Assembly (NCBI GenBank): GCA_947501615.1
Contig: CANMWK010000006.1
Location: forward strand, 1 to 64,000
Length of the DNA: 64,000 bases
From: an uncultured Tenacibaculum sp.
GTDB lineage: Bacteria > Bacteroidota > Bacteroidia > Flavobacteriales > Flavobacteriaceae
Direction of reading: 5' to 3'
In this document: piece after piece, positions 1 to 7,614 of the stretch
Layout of the letters: every line of letters begins with the position of its first letter
Position numbering within the stretch: position 1 is the first letter of the stretch
Position numbers and translations under genes: made by a program
The notes under the pieces: model-generated
What the model saw: only the letters and a program-made list of their open reading frames with translations
Database searches by the model: none
Told to the model about the DNA's origin: nothing

Positions 1-104
1 GCGTGAGAAATGTAGAATTCTTCTTGTACAGATTAACCCAGATTTTTGCTTAACCACAACAATTAGGTATGATCCATGATCCCTTTAAATTCATTACAAA
101 AAAA

Positions 105-143
105 GAGTAAAAAACAAAAAGGACTAGATAAACTAGTCCTTTT
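105..143 (-). terminator. Intrinsic terminator
   Basis: Stem AAAAGGACTAG (117-127) pairs perfectly with CTAGTCCTTTT (133-143) around loop ATAAA. On the minus strand the stem is followed by a long T-rich stretch. It would end the mscS operon or the candidate small RNA. It may act weakly on the plus strand too. Confidence 0.75.
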
Positions 144-256
144 AACGATTTGCTCACTACGCAAATCTGTAGATAGAAGTCCCCCGAAATCTACCAAATA
201 ATTTAAGTATATGGAATGAGAATTTCTTCTCACTTATTTATGTCCTTAAAATAAAA
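105..256 (-). ncRNA. Candidate small RNA with own promoter and terminator
   Basis: Reading the minus strand, a TATATTTG box (263-270, plus-strand CAAATATA) fits the Bacteroidota -7 consensus TAnnTTTG, with a weak TCTG about 19 bases upstream as -33. The predicted transcript starts near 256 and ends at a strong hairpin with a T-rich tail (105-143). Between them are short stem-loops: TGAGAA/TTCTCA, GTAGAT/ATCTAC and GATTTGC/GCAAATC. I see no credible reading frame. It could instead be a leader for a gene left of the window or the 3' tail of the mscS mRNA. No RNA family is assigned. Confidence 0.35.
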
Positions 257-293
257 AGTAAGCAAATATAATTGAAAAAAGTTTAAAAACAGA

Positions 294-1157
294 TTATTTT
301 TTAATAATTATTTTACTATCAACAATATCTTTTATAGGAAAGATTACGTTACCCGAATTTGTACTTAAAGTTAAGCATATATTATCTATCGCTACAACTA
401 CACCTTCTACGTCTCCAATCTTCATAGTAGCACCAATAGCTATATTTCTTCTAGAATAATATCCAAAAAGTAATCTAGTAATCGCATCTCTAGCTCCCAA
501 ACCAAATGCTATTGTGAAGGCCGCTAATATAGAACCTATTATTAATGTTAAATTACTCTTTATTAAAGAAGTGTCTACTCCAGCAACATCTAATGCTGTT
601 AACGACAGAAAGACTACTATTAAATAAAACGCAATATTCCCTACTAAATTACCTCCATTAATTTCTAGAGATTTAAACATTCCTTGTATGGTCTTCTTTA
701 CCATAGTACCTAAATAAGCACCTCCTGCAAAAATTGCTAAAGCTGTTATTAGTTTAGGCAAAATACCAAAGAAACTAGCTATACCATTAGAAACTGCTGT
801 TAATCCAAAAATACTAGCTCCTGCCATTACAAAAACTAAAATTAAGAACCATTTTAAGACTCCTAATATCACTTTTGTTAGAACGACATTAATTGTGGTA
901 TCTCCAAATATTTTAGTTTCACTTAATTTTTCTGACCATTGATCTATGTTAGTTTTAGCAAGAATTTTTCTTATTACATACAAAAAGATTTTTATAAAAA
1001 TCCACACAAAAATCACATATCCAATGAAACCGGCAACTTTTGGTAAAGACTGTACTAAATCTTCAAAAATATCTTGAAATGGTTTTAACAAATCAATCCC
1101 CCCTTCGGCGGTCTTGTTTGTTCCATCTTTAATTGCCTCTTCAACTTGTATTTGCAT
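294..1157 (-). CDS. MscS-family mechanosensitive channel-like membrane protein
   Basis: 287 residues. About five hydrophobic segments occupy roughly residues 38-222, followed by a small soluble beta domain (residues 223-285) with IGDVEGVVVAID and NVIFPIKDIV, the pattern of the MscS beta domain with a preceding TM-helix repeat. Such inner-membrane proteins are thought to release solutes on hypo-osmotic shock. It is the third gene of a tight minus-strand operon behind an ECF sigma factor and a 74-residue protein, with 10 bases between it and the latter. Family assignment is by motif; the pore helix is not diagnostic by eye, so channel activity is inferred. Confidence 0.75.
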   Translation of the reverse strand: MQIQVEEAIKDGTNKTAEGGIDLLKPFQDIFEDLVQSLPKVAGFIGYVIFVWIFIKIFLYVIRKILAKTNIDQWSEKLSETKIFGDTTINVVLTKVILGVLKWFLILVFVMAGASIFGLTAVSNGIASFFGILPKLITALAIFAGGAYLGTMVKKTIQGMFKSLEINGGNLVGNIAFYLIVVFLSLTALDVAGVDTSLIKSNLTLIIGSILAAFTIAFGLGARDAITRLLFGYYSRRNIAIGATMKIGDVEGVVVAIDNICLTLSTNSGNVIFPIKDIVDSKIIIKK

Positions 1158-1167
1158 AAGCTTGGTT

Positions 1168-1392
1168 TTAGTTAGTATTTTTATCGTTTTGGTTTCTATT
1201 ACTTTTTTCCTTTTCTATTTCATCGGCACCCCCACCCGCTAACAAATCTCCAATAGCACTTGGATATTTAACCACGAATAAATCCGCTATATCTATAGAC
1301 AGCTTAATCATAGCCACATCATTAAGTACTTTCTTTTTAAGTACCTCTGGCAGCTCTTGATTGGTCAATATTTTCTTAAACGGATTATCCAT
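1168..1392 (-). CDS. Small conserved-looking hypothetical protein in sigma-factor operon
   Basis: 74 residues with no membrane segment and no motif I recognise. The body is helical (residues 5-55) with a GGGADE turn and a charged, Asn-rich tail. It lies 2 bases after the ECF sigma stop codon and 10 bases before the MscS-like gene, so it is almost certainly co-transcribed and perhaps translationally coupled. It is too short and lacks the N-terminal fold of a classical anti-sigma factor, although the position would fit one. Function unknown. Confidence 0.65.
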   Translation of the reverse strand: MDNPFKKILTNQELPEVLKKKVLNDVAMIKLSIDIADLFVVKYPSAIGDLLAGGGADEIEKEKSNRNQNDKNTN

Positions 1393-1394
1393 TA

Positions 1395-1967
1395 TTATAA
1401 ATCATTATATGCTTTAACTACTTTTTCTTTAGCTCTTTTCAAACGCATTTTAACTGCACTTGCTCCTAAATCTAATGACAATTGAATATCTTTAATACTC
1501 ATATCATCTTGATATTTCATTAGTAATATCATTTTATCAGAAGGATCTATAATTTCTAGAGCTTTTGCTAACTTATCTGATTTTAGTTCAAATAATGAAG
1601 CATCATTAATTTCTTCAACATCTGCATCTTCATCTTTGATAACATCAGTTACTACTGTAACTTTTTCATTCTTTTTCGCTGTATTCCTTTGCACATAATT
1701 AACACAAAAATTATATGTAAAAGAATATAACCATGTTGAAAATTTAGATCTTCCTTTAAAACTTCTCAATTTAACAAATAAGCGTACAAACACATCATGT
1801 GTTAGGTCTTGAGCTTCTTCTTTGCTTTTAGAAAAACCATAGCACTTATTATAAACCAAGCCCGCGTATCTATCATACAGGATGGCAAATAAATGCGTAT
1901 CGTTTTTTTCTACGATTTTACGCACAAGCTCTTCGTCGCTTAATTTATTAACGTCGTTAGTCTTCAA
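1395..1967 (-). CDS. ECF-type RNA polymerase sigma factor
   Basis: 190 residues, normal for the sigma-70 ECF group. Region 2 lies around residues 22-95 with the DLTHDVFVRLF and FSTWLYSFTYN core-binding/-10 signatures. Region 4 is near residues 130-185 with the HTH LSLDLGASAVKMRLKRAKEKV. A charged linker (about 97-125) separates them. It leads the minus-strand operon with the 74-residue protein and the MscS-like channel, which may belong to its own regulon. No anti-sigma factor with a membrane anchor is adjacent. Confidence 0.9.
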   Translation of the reverse strand: MKTNDVNKLSDEELVRKIVEKNDTHLFAILYDRYAGLVYNKCYGFSKSKEEAQDLTHDVFVRLFVKLRSFKGRSKFSTWLYSFTYNFCVNYVQRNTAKKNEKVTVVTDVIKDEDADVEEINDASLFELKSDKLAKALEIIDPSDKMILLMKYQDDMSIKDIQLSLDLGASAVKMRLKRAKEKVVKAYNDL

Positions 1968-2185
1968 TAGTTCTTTTCTTACTCAAAAGTTTGGTTCTTA
2001 TAGGGGATAAGACACACAAAAGTAAGTAAGGTCACTTTTTTTGATTAATTAATTAGATATAAAATTAACACTTCAAGTTGAACTAAAAACTTTTTTTCAA
2101 AAAAAAATATTTTTTTTGTAACATTTTTTTAAGTTTCAACGTATAAGTATATGGAACGAGTAGATAAAAAGTAAAATAAACGTGT

Positions 2186-3049
2186 ATGAGACAACTTAAA
2201 ATTACAAAACAGGTAACCAACAGAGAAACTGCGTCATTAGATAAATACTTACAAGAAATTGGTAAAGTAGATTTAATTACTGCTGATGAAGAAGTAGAAT
2301 TAGCGCAGCGTATAAAAGCTGGTGACCAAAGAGCTTTAGAAAAATTAACTAAAGCAAACTTACGTTTTGTGGTATCGGTTGCCAAACAATATCAAAACCA
2401 AGGATTAACACTACCAGATCTTATTAATGAAGGAAACTTAGGTTTAATTAAAGCCGCTAAACGATTTGATGAAACAAGAGGTTTTAAGTTTATCTCTTAT
2501 GCTGTATGGTGGATTCGTCAATCTATCTTACAGGCGTTAGCAGAACAATCTCGTATTGTGCGTTTACCGTTAAATAAGATTGGTTCTATTAATAAGATTA
2601 ATAAAATGTATGCTTTTCTTGAGCAGGAGAACGAAAGACCTCCTAGTGCTGAAGAAATTGCTAAAAAGTTAGACATGACTGTTAGTGATGTAAAAGAATC
2701 TATGAAAAATTCTGGTCGTCATGTTTCTATGGATGCTCCTTTAATTGAAGGTGAAGATTCTAACTTATATGATGTCTTAAACTCTGGTGAGTCTCCAAAT
2801 CCAGATAAAACATTATTACATGAGTCTTTACGAATTGAAATTAATAGAGCTTTAGAAACTTTAACTCCTCGTGAGGCTGATGTTGTAAGATTATACTTTG
2901 GTTTAGGTGAACACCAACCAATGACTCTTGAAGAAATTGGAGAAACTTTTGATTTAACAAGAGAACGTGTTCGTCAGATTAAAGAAAAAGCAATTAGAAG
3001 ATTAAAGCATACTTCTAGAAGTAAAATTTTAATGACTTACTTAGGATAA
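2186..3049 (+). CDS. rpoD: Primary RNA polymerase sigma factor RpoD/SigA
   Basis: 287 residues, the short form typical of Bacteroidota that lacks the long region 1.1 and non-conserved insert. Region 1.2 (about 17-50), region 2 ([49 protein letters not shown]), region 3 and region 4 ([20 protein letters not shown]) are all intact. It directs housekeeping transcription from TTTG/TAnnTTTG promoters. It is monocistronic, with a strong terminator right after it. The start is an ATG after an A-rich leader. A 17-base stretch of the leader (2144-2160) recurs with one mismatch at 204-220. Confidence 0.97.
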   Translation: MRQLKITKQVTNRETASLDKYLQEIGKVDLITADEEVELAQRIKAGDQRALEKLTKANLRFVVSVAKQYQNQGLTLPDLINEGNLGLIKAAKRFDETRGFKFISYAVWWIRQSILQALAEQSRIVRLPLNKIGSINKINKMYAFLEQENERPPSAEEIAKKLDMTVSDVKESMKNSGRHVSMDAPLIEGEDSNLYDVLNSGESPNPDKTLLHESLRIEINRALETLTPREADVVRLYFGLGEHQPMTLEEIGETFDLTRERVRQIKEKAIRRLKHTSRSKILMTYLG

Positions 3050-3078
3050 CTAGTAATAAACTGACTACATATATTTCG

Positions 3079-3112
3079 AAAACTCTCTTATTATAAGGGA
3101 GTTTTCTTTTTT
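3079..3112 (+). terminator. rpoD terminator
   Basis: Twelve-base stem AAAACTCTCTTA (3079-3090) with TAAGGGAGTTTT (3094-3105), one G-T wobble, loop TTA, followed by CTTTTTT. It lies 30 bases after the rpoD stop codon. Confidence 0.9.
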
Positions 3113-3118
3113 ATTATA

Positions 3119-3126
3119 TACTTTTG
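3119..3126 (+). promoter_or_regulatory. -7 promoter box for rpe
   Basis: TACTTTTG matches the Bacteroidota -7 consensus TAnnTTTG exactly and lies 30 bases before the rpe start codon, immediately after the rpoD terminator. No clear -33 TTTG is visible because that position is occupied by the terminator stem. Confidence 0.55.
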
Positions 3127-3155
3127 CAGCCAGTTACAAACACAACACAATTAAC

Positions 3156-3812
3156 ATGAAGAAATTAATAGCTCCTTCAATTTTAGCTGCAGATTTTGCT
3201 AATTTACAGCGTGATGTAGAAATGGTTAACAATAGTGAAGCAGATTGGTTTCATATTGATGTAATGGACGGACACTTTGTTCCTAACATTTCATACGGAA
3301 TGCCAGTTATTAAAGCTATAAAAAAACATGCAAAAAAACCATTAGATGTTCATCTAATGATTGAAAAACCTGAACGCTATATTGAAGAGTTTGCAAAAGT
3401 TGGTGCAGATATTATAACTGTTCACTATGAATCTACTGTACACTTAAATAGAACTTTAACTCAAATAGAAAATGTAGGATGTAAAGCTGGTGTGGTTTTA
3501 AATTTAACAACTCCTGTTTCTGTATTAGAAGATATTTTACCAAAATGTTATATGGTTTTAATCATGTCTATAAACCCTGGATTTGGTGGTCAAAAGTTTG
3601 AAGAAATAACATATCAAAAAGTAAAAAAACTTCGTAAAATGATAACCGACCAACAATTAAATACATTAATAGAAATAGATGGCGGTGTTACGAATAAAAA
3701 TGCTAAAGATTTAATTGATGCTGGCGCTGATGTATTAGTATCTGGAAGCTATGTTTTTAACAGTGAGAATCCTACTGCTACTATCGCAGATTTAAAAGAA
3801 ATTTGTAATTAA
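3156..3812 (+). CDS. rpe: Ribulose-phosphate 3-epimerase
   Basis: 218 residues, full family length. It interconverts ribulose-5-phosphate and xylulose-5-phosphate in the pentose phosphate pathway (cytosol). TIM-barrel signatures are intact: APSILAADFANL, the metal/catalytic segment HIDVMDGHFVPN, DVHLMIEKPERYI, the phosphate-binding INPGFGGQKF and EIDGGV near the C terminus. It is a single gene with its own promoter box and terminator, a usual neighbour of rpoD in flavobacteria. Confidence 0.97.
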   Translation: MKKLIAPSILAADFANLQRDVEMVNNSEADWFHIDVMDGHFVPNISYGMPVIKAIKKHAKKPLDVHLMIEKPERYIEEFAKVGADIITVHYESTVHLNRTLTQIENVGCKAGVVLNLTTPVSVLEDILPKCYMVLIMSINPGFGGQKFEEITYQKVKKLRKMITDQQLNTLIEIDGGVTNKNAKDLIDAGADVLVSGSYVFNSENPTATIADLKEICN

Positions 3813-3832
3813 ACTTCTTAATAAGTAAATTT

Positions 3833-3880
3833 AAAACACATGTATACAACTTTAACAAGTAAAATACATGTGTTTTATTT
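3833..3880 (+). terminator. rpe terminator
   Basis: Thirteen-base perfect stem AAAACACATGTAT (3833-3845) with ATACATGTGTTTT (3864-3876), 18-base loop, then ATTT. It starts 20 bases after the rpe stop codon. Confidence 0.8.
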
Positions 3881-4006
3881 TCTCTAGTAAAACTACTAGA
3901 AAACAACGACATACAAGTAAATGACATATAAATGTCGTACGAAATACCAAGCAAAAACTTTGAGTTTTTTTGAAATGCATATAATCTTGTTGAAAATTCG
4001 ATAGGA

Positions 4007-5242
4007 ATGACAAAAATAAGTTTCAGAGAGAAATTAATTGAGGTAAGAAAATCTAAAGGATTAACACAAACTGAAGTTGCTGATTTATGCAGTATATCTT
4101 TACGTACAGTTCAGCGAATTGAAGCTGGAAAAGTTACTCCCAGAGCTTACACTATAAAACAAATTTCTGAAGCTTTAGGTTTTGATTTTTTTAATGTATA
4201 TGATAATCCGGATACTTATACTGACAAAAATGATATCAAAACAAATAACATTCAAGCACCTATTGAATTTGTAAAAGATTTATTCAATTTAAAAACAAAT
4301 ACAATGAAAAAAGTATCTATTATAAGTAGTTTTTGCCTGTTAATTATTTTTTCCATCTTCTCATTTACATTTAAACTTAATGCACAAACTCAAAAAAAAG
4401 CTATAAAAGAAACTACTCCTAAAAATGAATTAATTGAGCCTGTAAAAATTACTTTTACTAATCAATTAACTTTTGACGAATTAACCACTATTAAAATTGA
4501 TCTAGAAAACCAAGGTATTACAATTCAATATAAAAAACTTGAATTTGATGAAAACAACAAATTAAAAACTATAGCATGTTTTATAGATTGTAACGATGGT
4601 TTTAAAGGTTCTTTTGTTGCCAATCATATAGAATTAGCAACAAAAAAAATTGGTTTTTCTCGTGATTATGATCTTAATTCTTCTTCTCCTTTTGAAACTG
4701 GGGTTCTAAAAAAAACTATAATTTTGGATGTAGGCCATGGAGGACTTGACAGCGGTTCGTTTTCAAAAGATTTTCAGGAAAAAGAAATCACTTTAGCAAT
4801 TGCTAATAAAATTAAAGAGCTTTCAAAAGACAATGAAGAATTTGATGTCTTTTTAACACGAGATTCTGATCAGTTTATAAGCTTAAAAAAAAGAACACAA
4901 ATTATTAATGCATCAAAACCTGATTATATAATTTCTTTACATACAGCAGATAGCCAAACAAACAAAAAACACGGTGTTAATCTCTACACAAATGATCAAA
5001 ATAGGTATATAAATGAATCTTCTACATTAACTAAAGCCTTTTCAAAATCAATAGGTAAAGACTTAAAAGTTAACATGATTAAAAATATGAATTCTCACTT
5101 TTTAAAAAATGTTAAATGCCCTGCAACTTTAATTGAATTAGGTTATTTATCTAATCCTAGTGATAAAGAAAATTTAACCACAAAGAAAGGTCAACATAGA
5201 ATTGCAACTATAATTTTTAATGCTTTACAAGAAGTTATTTAG
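4007..5242 (+). CDS. HTH - transmembrane - N-acetylmuramoyl-L-alanine amidase fusion
   Basis: 411 residues in three parts. Residues 5-60 are a Cro/CI-type HTH (LTQTEVADLCSISLRTVQRIE). Residues 101-125 are a single hydrophobic helix ending in LNAQ that looks like a signal peptide beginning at internal Met100. Residues about 140-225 form a small domain resembling the periplasmic repeat of flavobacterial M56/BlaR-like proteins (inferred). Residues 235-411 are an Amidase_3 domain with the zinc ligands present: His in DVGHGG, Glu in EKEITLAIA, His in ISLHTAD, and the catalytic Glu in PATLIELGYLS. The predicted topology is a cytoplasmic DNA-binding head and a periplasmic peptidoglycan amidase. Alternatively, initiation at ATG 4304 would give a secreted enzyme. 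Confidence 0.8.
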   Translation: MTKISFREKLIEVRKSKGLTQTEVADLCSISLRTVQRIEAGKVTPRAYTIKQISEALGFDFFNVYDNPDTYTDKNDIKTNNIQAPIEFVKDLFNLKTNTMKKVSIISSFCLLIIFSIFSFTFKLNAQTQKKAIKETTPKNELIEPVKITFTNQLTFDELTTIKIDLENQGITIQYKKLEFDENNKLKTIACFIDCNDGFKGSFVANHIELATKKIGFSRDYDLNSSSPFETGVLKKTIILDVGHGGLDSGSFSKDFQEKEITLAIANKIKELSKDNEEFDVFLTRDSDQFISLKKRTQIINASKPDYIISLHTADSQTNKKHGVNLYTNDQNRYINESSTLTKAFSKSIGKDLKVNMIKNMNSHFLKNVKCPATLIELGYLSNPSDKENLTTKKGQHRIATIIFNALQEVI

Positions 5243-5442
5243 TTTTAATTCGTCCCTATCTTTAAAATTATTTCCTCTTTTTACTTTATTTCAGCACATT
5301 TTTTTGGGATAAATTAGTTGTATAAAAATCAAACCTTATTTTTAATTGCTATAGTATCATAAATTTTCTACGTAGAGTAATAGACATAAACTCTGAATGT
5401 CTTTTTAATAATCAGAGCTAATCTAATTTAACACATCAATCT

Positions 5443-5643
5443 ATGTTTAAAAAAATTTCAAATATCAGTGGAGTAAAGGAAATAAGTAAAAATGAGCAAA
5501 AAAATATAAGCGGGGGTAATATACCTTTTAACTGCAGTACTGATTCAGATTGTAGACTACCAGATAGTCCTTTTTGTATACATGCTTGTATAACTTTTGG
5601 TAATTCTGGTGTTTGTGTATACGATACTAGAAGTTACTTCTAA
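5443..5643 (+). CDS. GG-leader cysteine-rich peptide (bacteriocin/natural-product-like precursor)
   Basis: 66 residues. The N-terminal 25 residues end in KEISKNEQKNISGG, a typical double-glycine leader of Bacteroidota secreted peptides, cleaved by C39-peptidase ABC exporters. The 41-residue core has five cysteines (31, 37, 45, 49, 58) with a CxxxxxC start and a CVYD tail, similar in spacing to small disulfide-knotted peptides. No exporter, modification enzyme or immunity gene is adjacent. The MtfA-like peptidase downstream is convergent. An odd cysteine count suggests a dimer, one free thiol or a modification. Function unknown. Confidence 0.6.
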   Translation: MFKKISNISGVKEISKNEQKNISGGNIPFNCSTDSDCRLPDSPFCIHACITFGNSGVCVYDTRSYF

Positions 5644-5686
5644 TACCAGTAAACAATGATAACTTATAAGGTGGTATTTTTAAATA

Positions 5687-6499
5687 TCACCTTGTAAGTA
5701 TATTTCTATAATTTAACATGTACTCTATTTTATAATATAACTCTGGGAACTTTTGTTTTAAATCTTCAGGAGTCTCAAAGAAATGTTCCATTATTACAGA
5801 CACAAACTCTAATGCATTTGTTTTCGCATAGTCTCTAAAATATCCAGATTGAAAAACTTTTTTTGAATTATTAGTGTTTTTCATAAAGTTAAGAAGCTCT
5901 ATATATGTTCTATAAAAAATTCTAGCACTTACATCTTTAGACTGCTTACCATGAAAAGTTAACGCATGGGTAAATTCATGAATTCCTAGATTCAAATTAT
6001 CATTTAAAACCATTTCACCAAGTAAAAAATCTTCCCAAGAAAAAATAATTATTTTAAGTGCTGGATTAAACTCTCCTTTATGATATTGTTTAGTTATTAA
6101 CGAATAATATGATGTAGGGTAGATAATAATTTTAGAAAACGTAGCTGTTAAATATTTTCGCATCCCAAAAGTTAATTTCACATAAGATGATGCTATTAAA
6201 ACTTTGGCTTCGAAAGTTAAATTGAATCCATCTCTTTCTATGAATTGATAATTGCGTATAAATTTTGCTACTCTGTGTTCATAATAAGATTTGTACTTAT
6301 TATCTAAGTTTTTATAAAAGATAACGTTATTTTCTAAAAACTCTTTCTGACGTTTTGATAATTTTTTTTTAACTATGTAGACATGAACAAATACTGGTCT
6401 ATTAAATACCAAAACATATATAGATTCTAATATATTTAATACTATTGAAGAAAAGCTAACTAAAAAAACAGTCATTTTTATAATGTAGTAATGCTTCAT
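5687..6499 (-). CDS. MtfA-like zinc-dependent peptidase with N-terminal membrane anchor
   Basis: 270 residues. An N-terminal hydrophobic segment (about 8-33) is followed by a soluble domain. The zinc site is HEFTH (His174, Glu175, His178) within GIHEFTHAL, with a downstream acidic stretch (EFVSVIMEHFFETPEDLKQKFPELYYKI) typical of the MtfA/DgsA-anti-repressor peptidase family. In E. coli MtfA acts on the glucose regulator Mlc; the flavobacterial target is unknown. It is transcribed alone, convergent with the GG-leader peptide gene 43 bases away. Confidence 0.8.
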   Translation of the reverse strand: MKHYYIIKMTVFLVSFSSIVLNILESIYVLVFNRPVFVHVYIVKKKLSKRQKEFLENNVIFYKNLDNKYKSYYEHRVAKFIRNYQFIERDGFNLTFEAKVLIASSYVKLTFGMRKYLTATFSKIIIYPTSYYSLITKQYHKGEFNPALKIIIFSWEDFLLGEMVLNDNLNLGIHEFTHALTFHGKQSKDVSARIFYRTYIELLNFMKNTNNSKKVFQSGYFRDYAKTNALEFVSVIMEHFFETPEDLKQKFPELYYKIEYMLNYRNILTR

Positions 6500-6979
6500 G
6501 CTAAAATGATTTTAACTTCAATTAGATTTTCGAAATATAACTTAAAAAAAGTCAATGCTTAATTATGATTATTCTGACTCAGTGTAGGCTACTATTTTTT
6601 GAGTTTAAAAGTATTGAATTTCATCGTAATCTTATTCTTAAATAAAGTTATTTTCATTTTTTTTTGTACTATCTATTTTATTCTTTTATCATTTTTAAAT
6701 CACAAAAGCTATTAGGAGATCTTACTTTCTCTGGATAGCTACAACAAACAGGCCGACTAAAAATAACTCACTATTTATCAAAAATTTTACCCAAAATCCA
6801 TTCCAAAGAATGCATCTGGGGTAAAACGAATATTGCATTATTTAGATCTAAAGAAAAAATAAGAAGTATCTAAATCTTTAAATTGATTACTCTTTTGCGA
6901 TTTTATTTACCTACTATTTGTTTTTAATTTGTTTACTAAATTTTTGACATAAAAAAACCACTTCAAAAACGAAGTAGTT
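6500..6979. other. Gene-free stretch with nested hairpin
   Basis: No credible coding frame in 480 bases. The notable structure is a nested inverted repeat: outer arms TTTTACCC (6785-6792) and GGGTAAAA (6819-6826), inner arms CATTC (6799-6803) and GAATG (6808-6812). It could be a small structured RNA or a decayed terminator. A separate terminator-like hairpin closes the region. Confidence 0.4.
6951..6979 (-). terminator. Terminator-like hairpin, minus strand
   Basis: AACCACTTC (6956-6964) pairs with GAAGTAGTT (6971-6979), one mismatch, loop AAAAAC. On the minus strand it is followed by seven Ts. No minus-strand gene is seen to its right, so it may be a relic or end an antisense transcript. 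Confidence 0.5.
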
Positions 6980-7027
6980 GTGGTAAATATATGTTATCTT
7001 TCAAAAAAACCTCTTATATATTTTCAC

Positions 7028-7306
7028 ATGAAATTTACAGAATACCATGAAGGCTATAAAGTAAGAATAGTACAGAATGGAAATATAGACAAGTATGGAG
7101 ACAAAATATTTTCATATAGAATAATTAGTTCTAATCCTATCCAATTAGTAAGGAAATATTGTTTTTTTTATATAATTAAAGCTTATGAAAAAGAAGAAAT
7201 GCCAAATCCTTTTTCAAATGAGATTATTGCATTTAGAGCTTTAGAGAAAATAAACGATAAGGAAACAGAATACATATACTTAGTAAAAAAACACTATAAA
7301 GGTTAA
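7028..7306 (+). CDS. Hypothetical protein
   Basis: 92 residues from ATG 7028. The frame also extends to a GTG at 6980, but that lies at the foot of the terminator-like hairpin, so the ATG is preferred. The protein is basic, rich in Tyr, Lys and Ile, with no recognised motif or membrane segment. It sits alone between a terminator and the tRNA-3'-end-like sequence, so it may be chromosomal or left by an earlier insertion. Its codon use looks like that of its neighbours. Weakly supported as a real gene. Confidence 0.4.
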   Translation: MKFTEYHEGYKVRIVQNGNIDKYGDKIFSYRIISSNPIQLVRKYCFFYIIKAYEKEEMPNPFSNEIIAFRALEKINDKETEYIYLVKKHYKG

Positions 7307-7358
7307 CTTGCTATTTGTTAAACACCTAAAAATTGGCAACAGTGGCAACTAAAAATAC

Positions 7359-7393
7359 AAAAACCTTTATATCAGGTGATAAAAAGGCTTTTT
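7359..7393 (-). terminator. Bidirectional terminator next to tRNA-like end
   Basis: AAAAACCTTTATATC (7359-7373) pairs with GATAAAAAGGCTTTTT (7378-7393), loop AGGT, with an A-run on one side and a T-run on the other. On the minus strand it directly follows the tRNA-like 3' end, as expected for a tRNA transcription unit. Confidence 0.7.
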
Positions 7394-7408
7394 GTGACCC
7401 CAAGCGGG
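7394..7408 (-). other. Candidate attachment-site remnant (tRNA 3' end)
   Basis: On the minus strand the sequence reads CCCGCTTGGGGTCAC, resembling a T-stem plus acceptor arm of a tRNA gene, preceded by TTCGA about 6 bases upstream and followed by a terminator. No D-arm or anticodon arm exists upstream, so it is not a functional tRNA. Elements inserting at a tRNA 3' end leave such a copy at the far junction. The orientation puts the element to the right (above 7,408) and old chromosome to the left. The exact tRNA is not identified. Confidence 0.4.
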
Positions 7409-7544
7409 GAGGTGTCGAATATTCTTATCGAAGATTTTGAGATTGTTTTAAATTTAATGAGTAGCAGGATTAACCTAAACAAATAAGCTTAAATTTTACT
7501 AAAAACCAACAACTTATATTTATTATATTGTCATAAAAATGAAT

Positions 7545-7574
7545 TTACGTAATTCCGTAACTAAGAATCTTAGT
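7545..7574. promoter_or_regulatory. Palindromes upstream of GHKL ATPase gene
   Basis: TTACG (7545-7549)/CGTAA (7556-7560) is followed directly by ACTAAG-AAT-CTTAGT (7560-7574), a 15-base palindrome. They end 40 bases before the ATPase start codon, a position suited to an operator. The 51-residue HTH protein encoded after the ATPase is one possible ligand (inferred). Confidence 0.4.
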
Positions 7575-7614
7575 AAGTAATTATGTTTACTAAATTTTAA
7601 AGTTATAAGTTAAA

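Larger units (their letters stand above)
7307..7614. other. Intergenic boundary region: tandem GGCAAC, terminator, tRNA-like end, palindromes
   Basis: No gene. It holds tandem TTGGCAAC/GTGGCAAC (7333-7349), a strong hairpin (7359-7393), a tRNA-3'-end-like motif (7394-7408) and palindromes in front of the next gene (7545-7574). It is the likely left boundary of the inserted element. Confidence 0.5.

Noticed and set aside
7394..7440. Functional tRNA gene
   Set aside because: Only a T-stem/acceptor-like segment is present. D-arm and anticodon arm are missing, and the expected T-stem 5' half does not pair.
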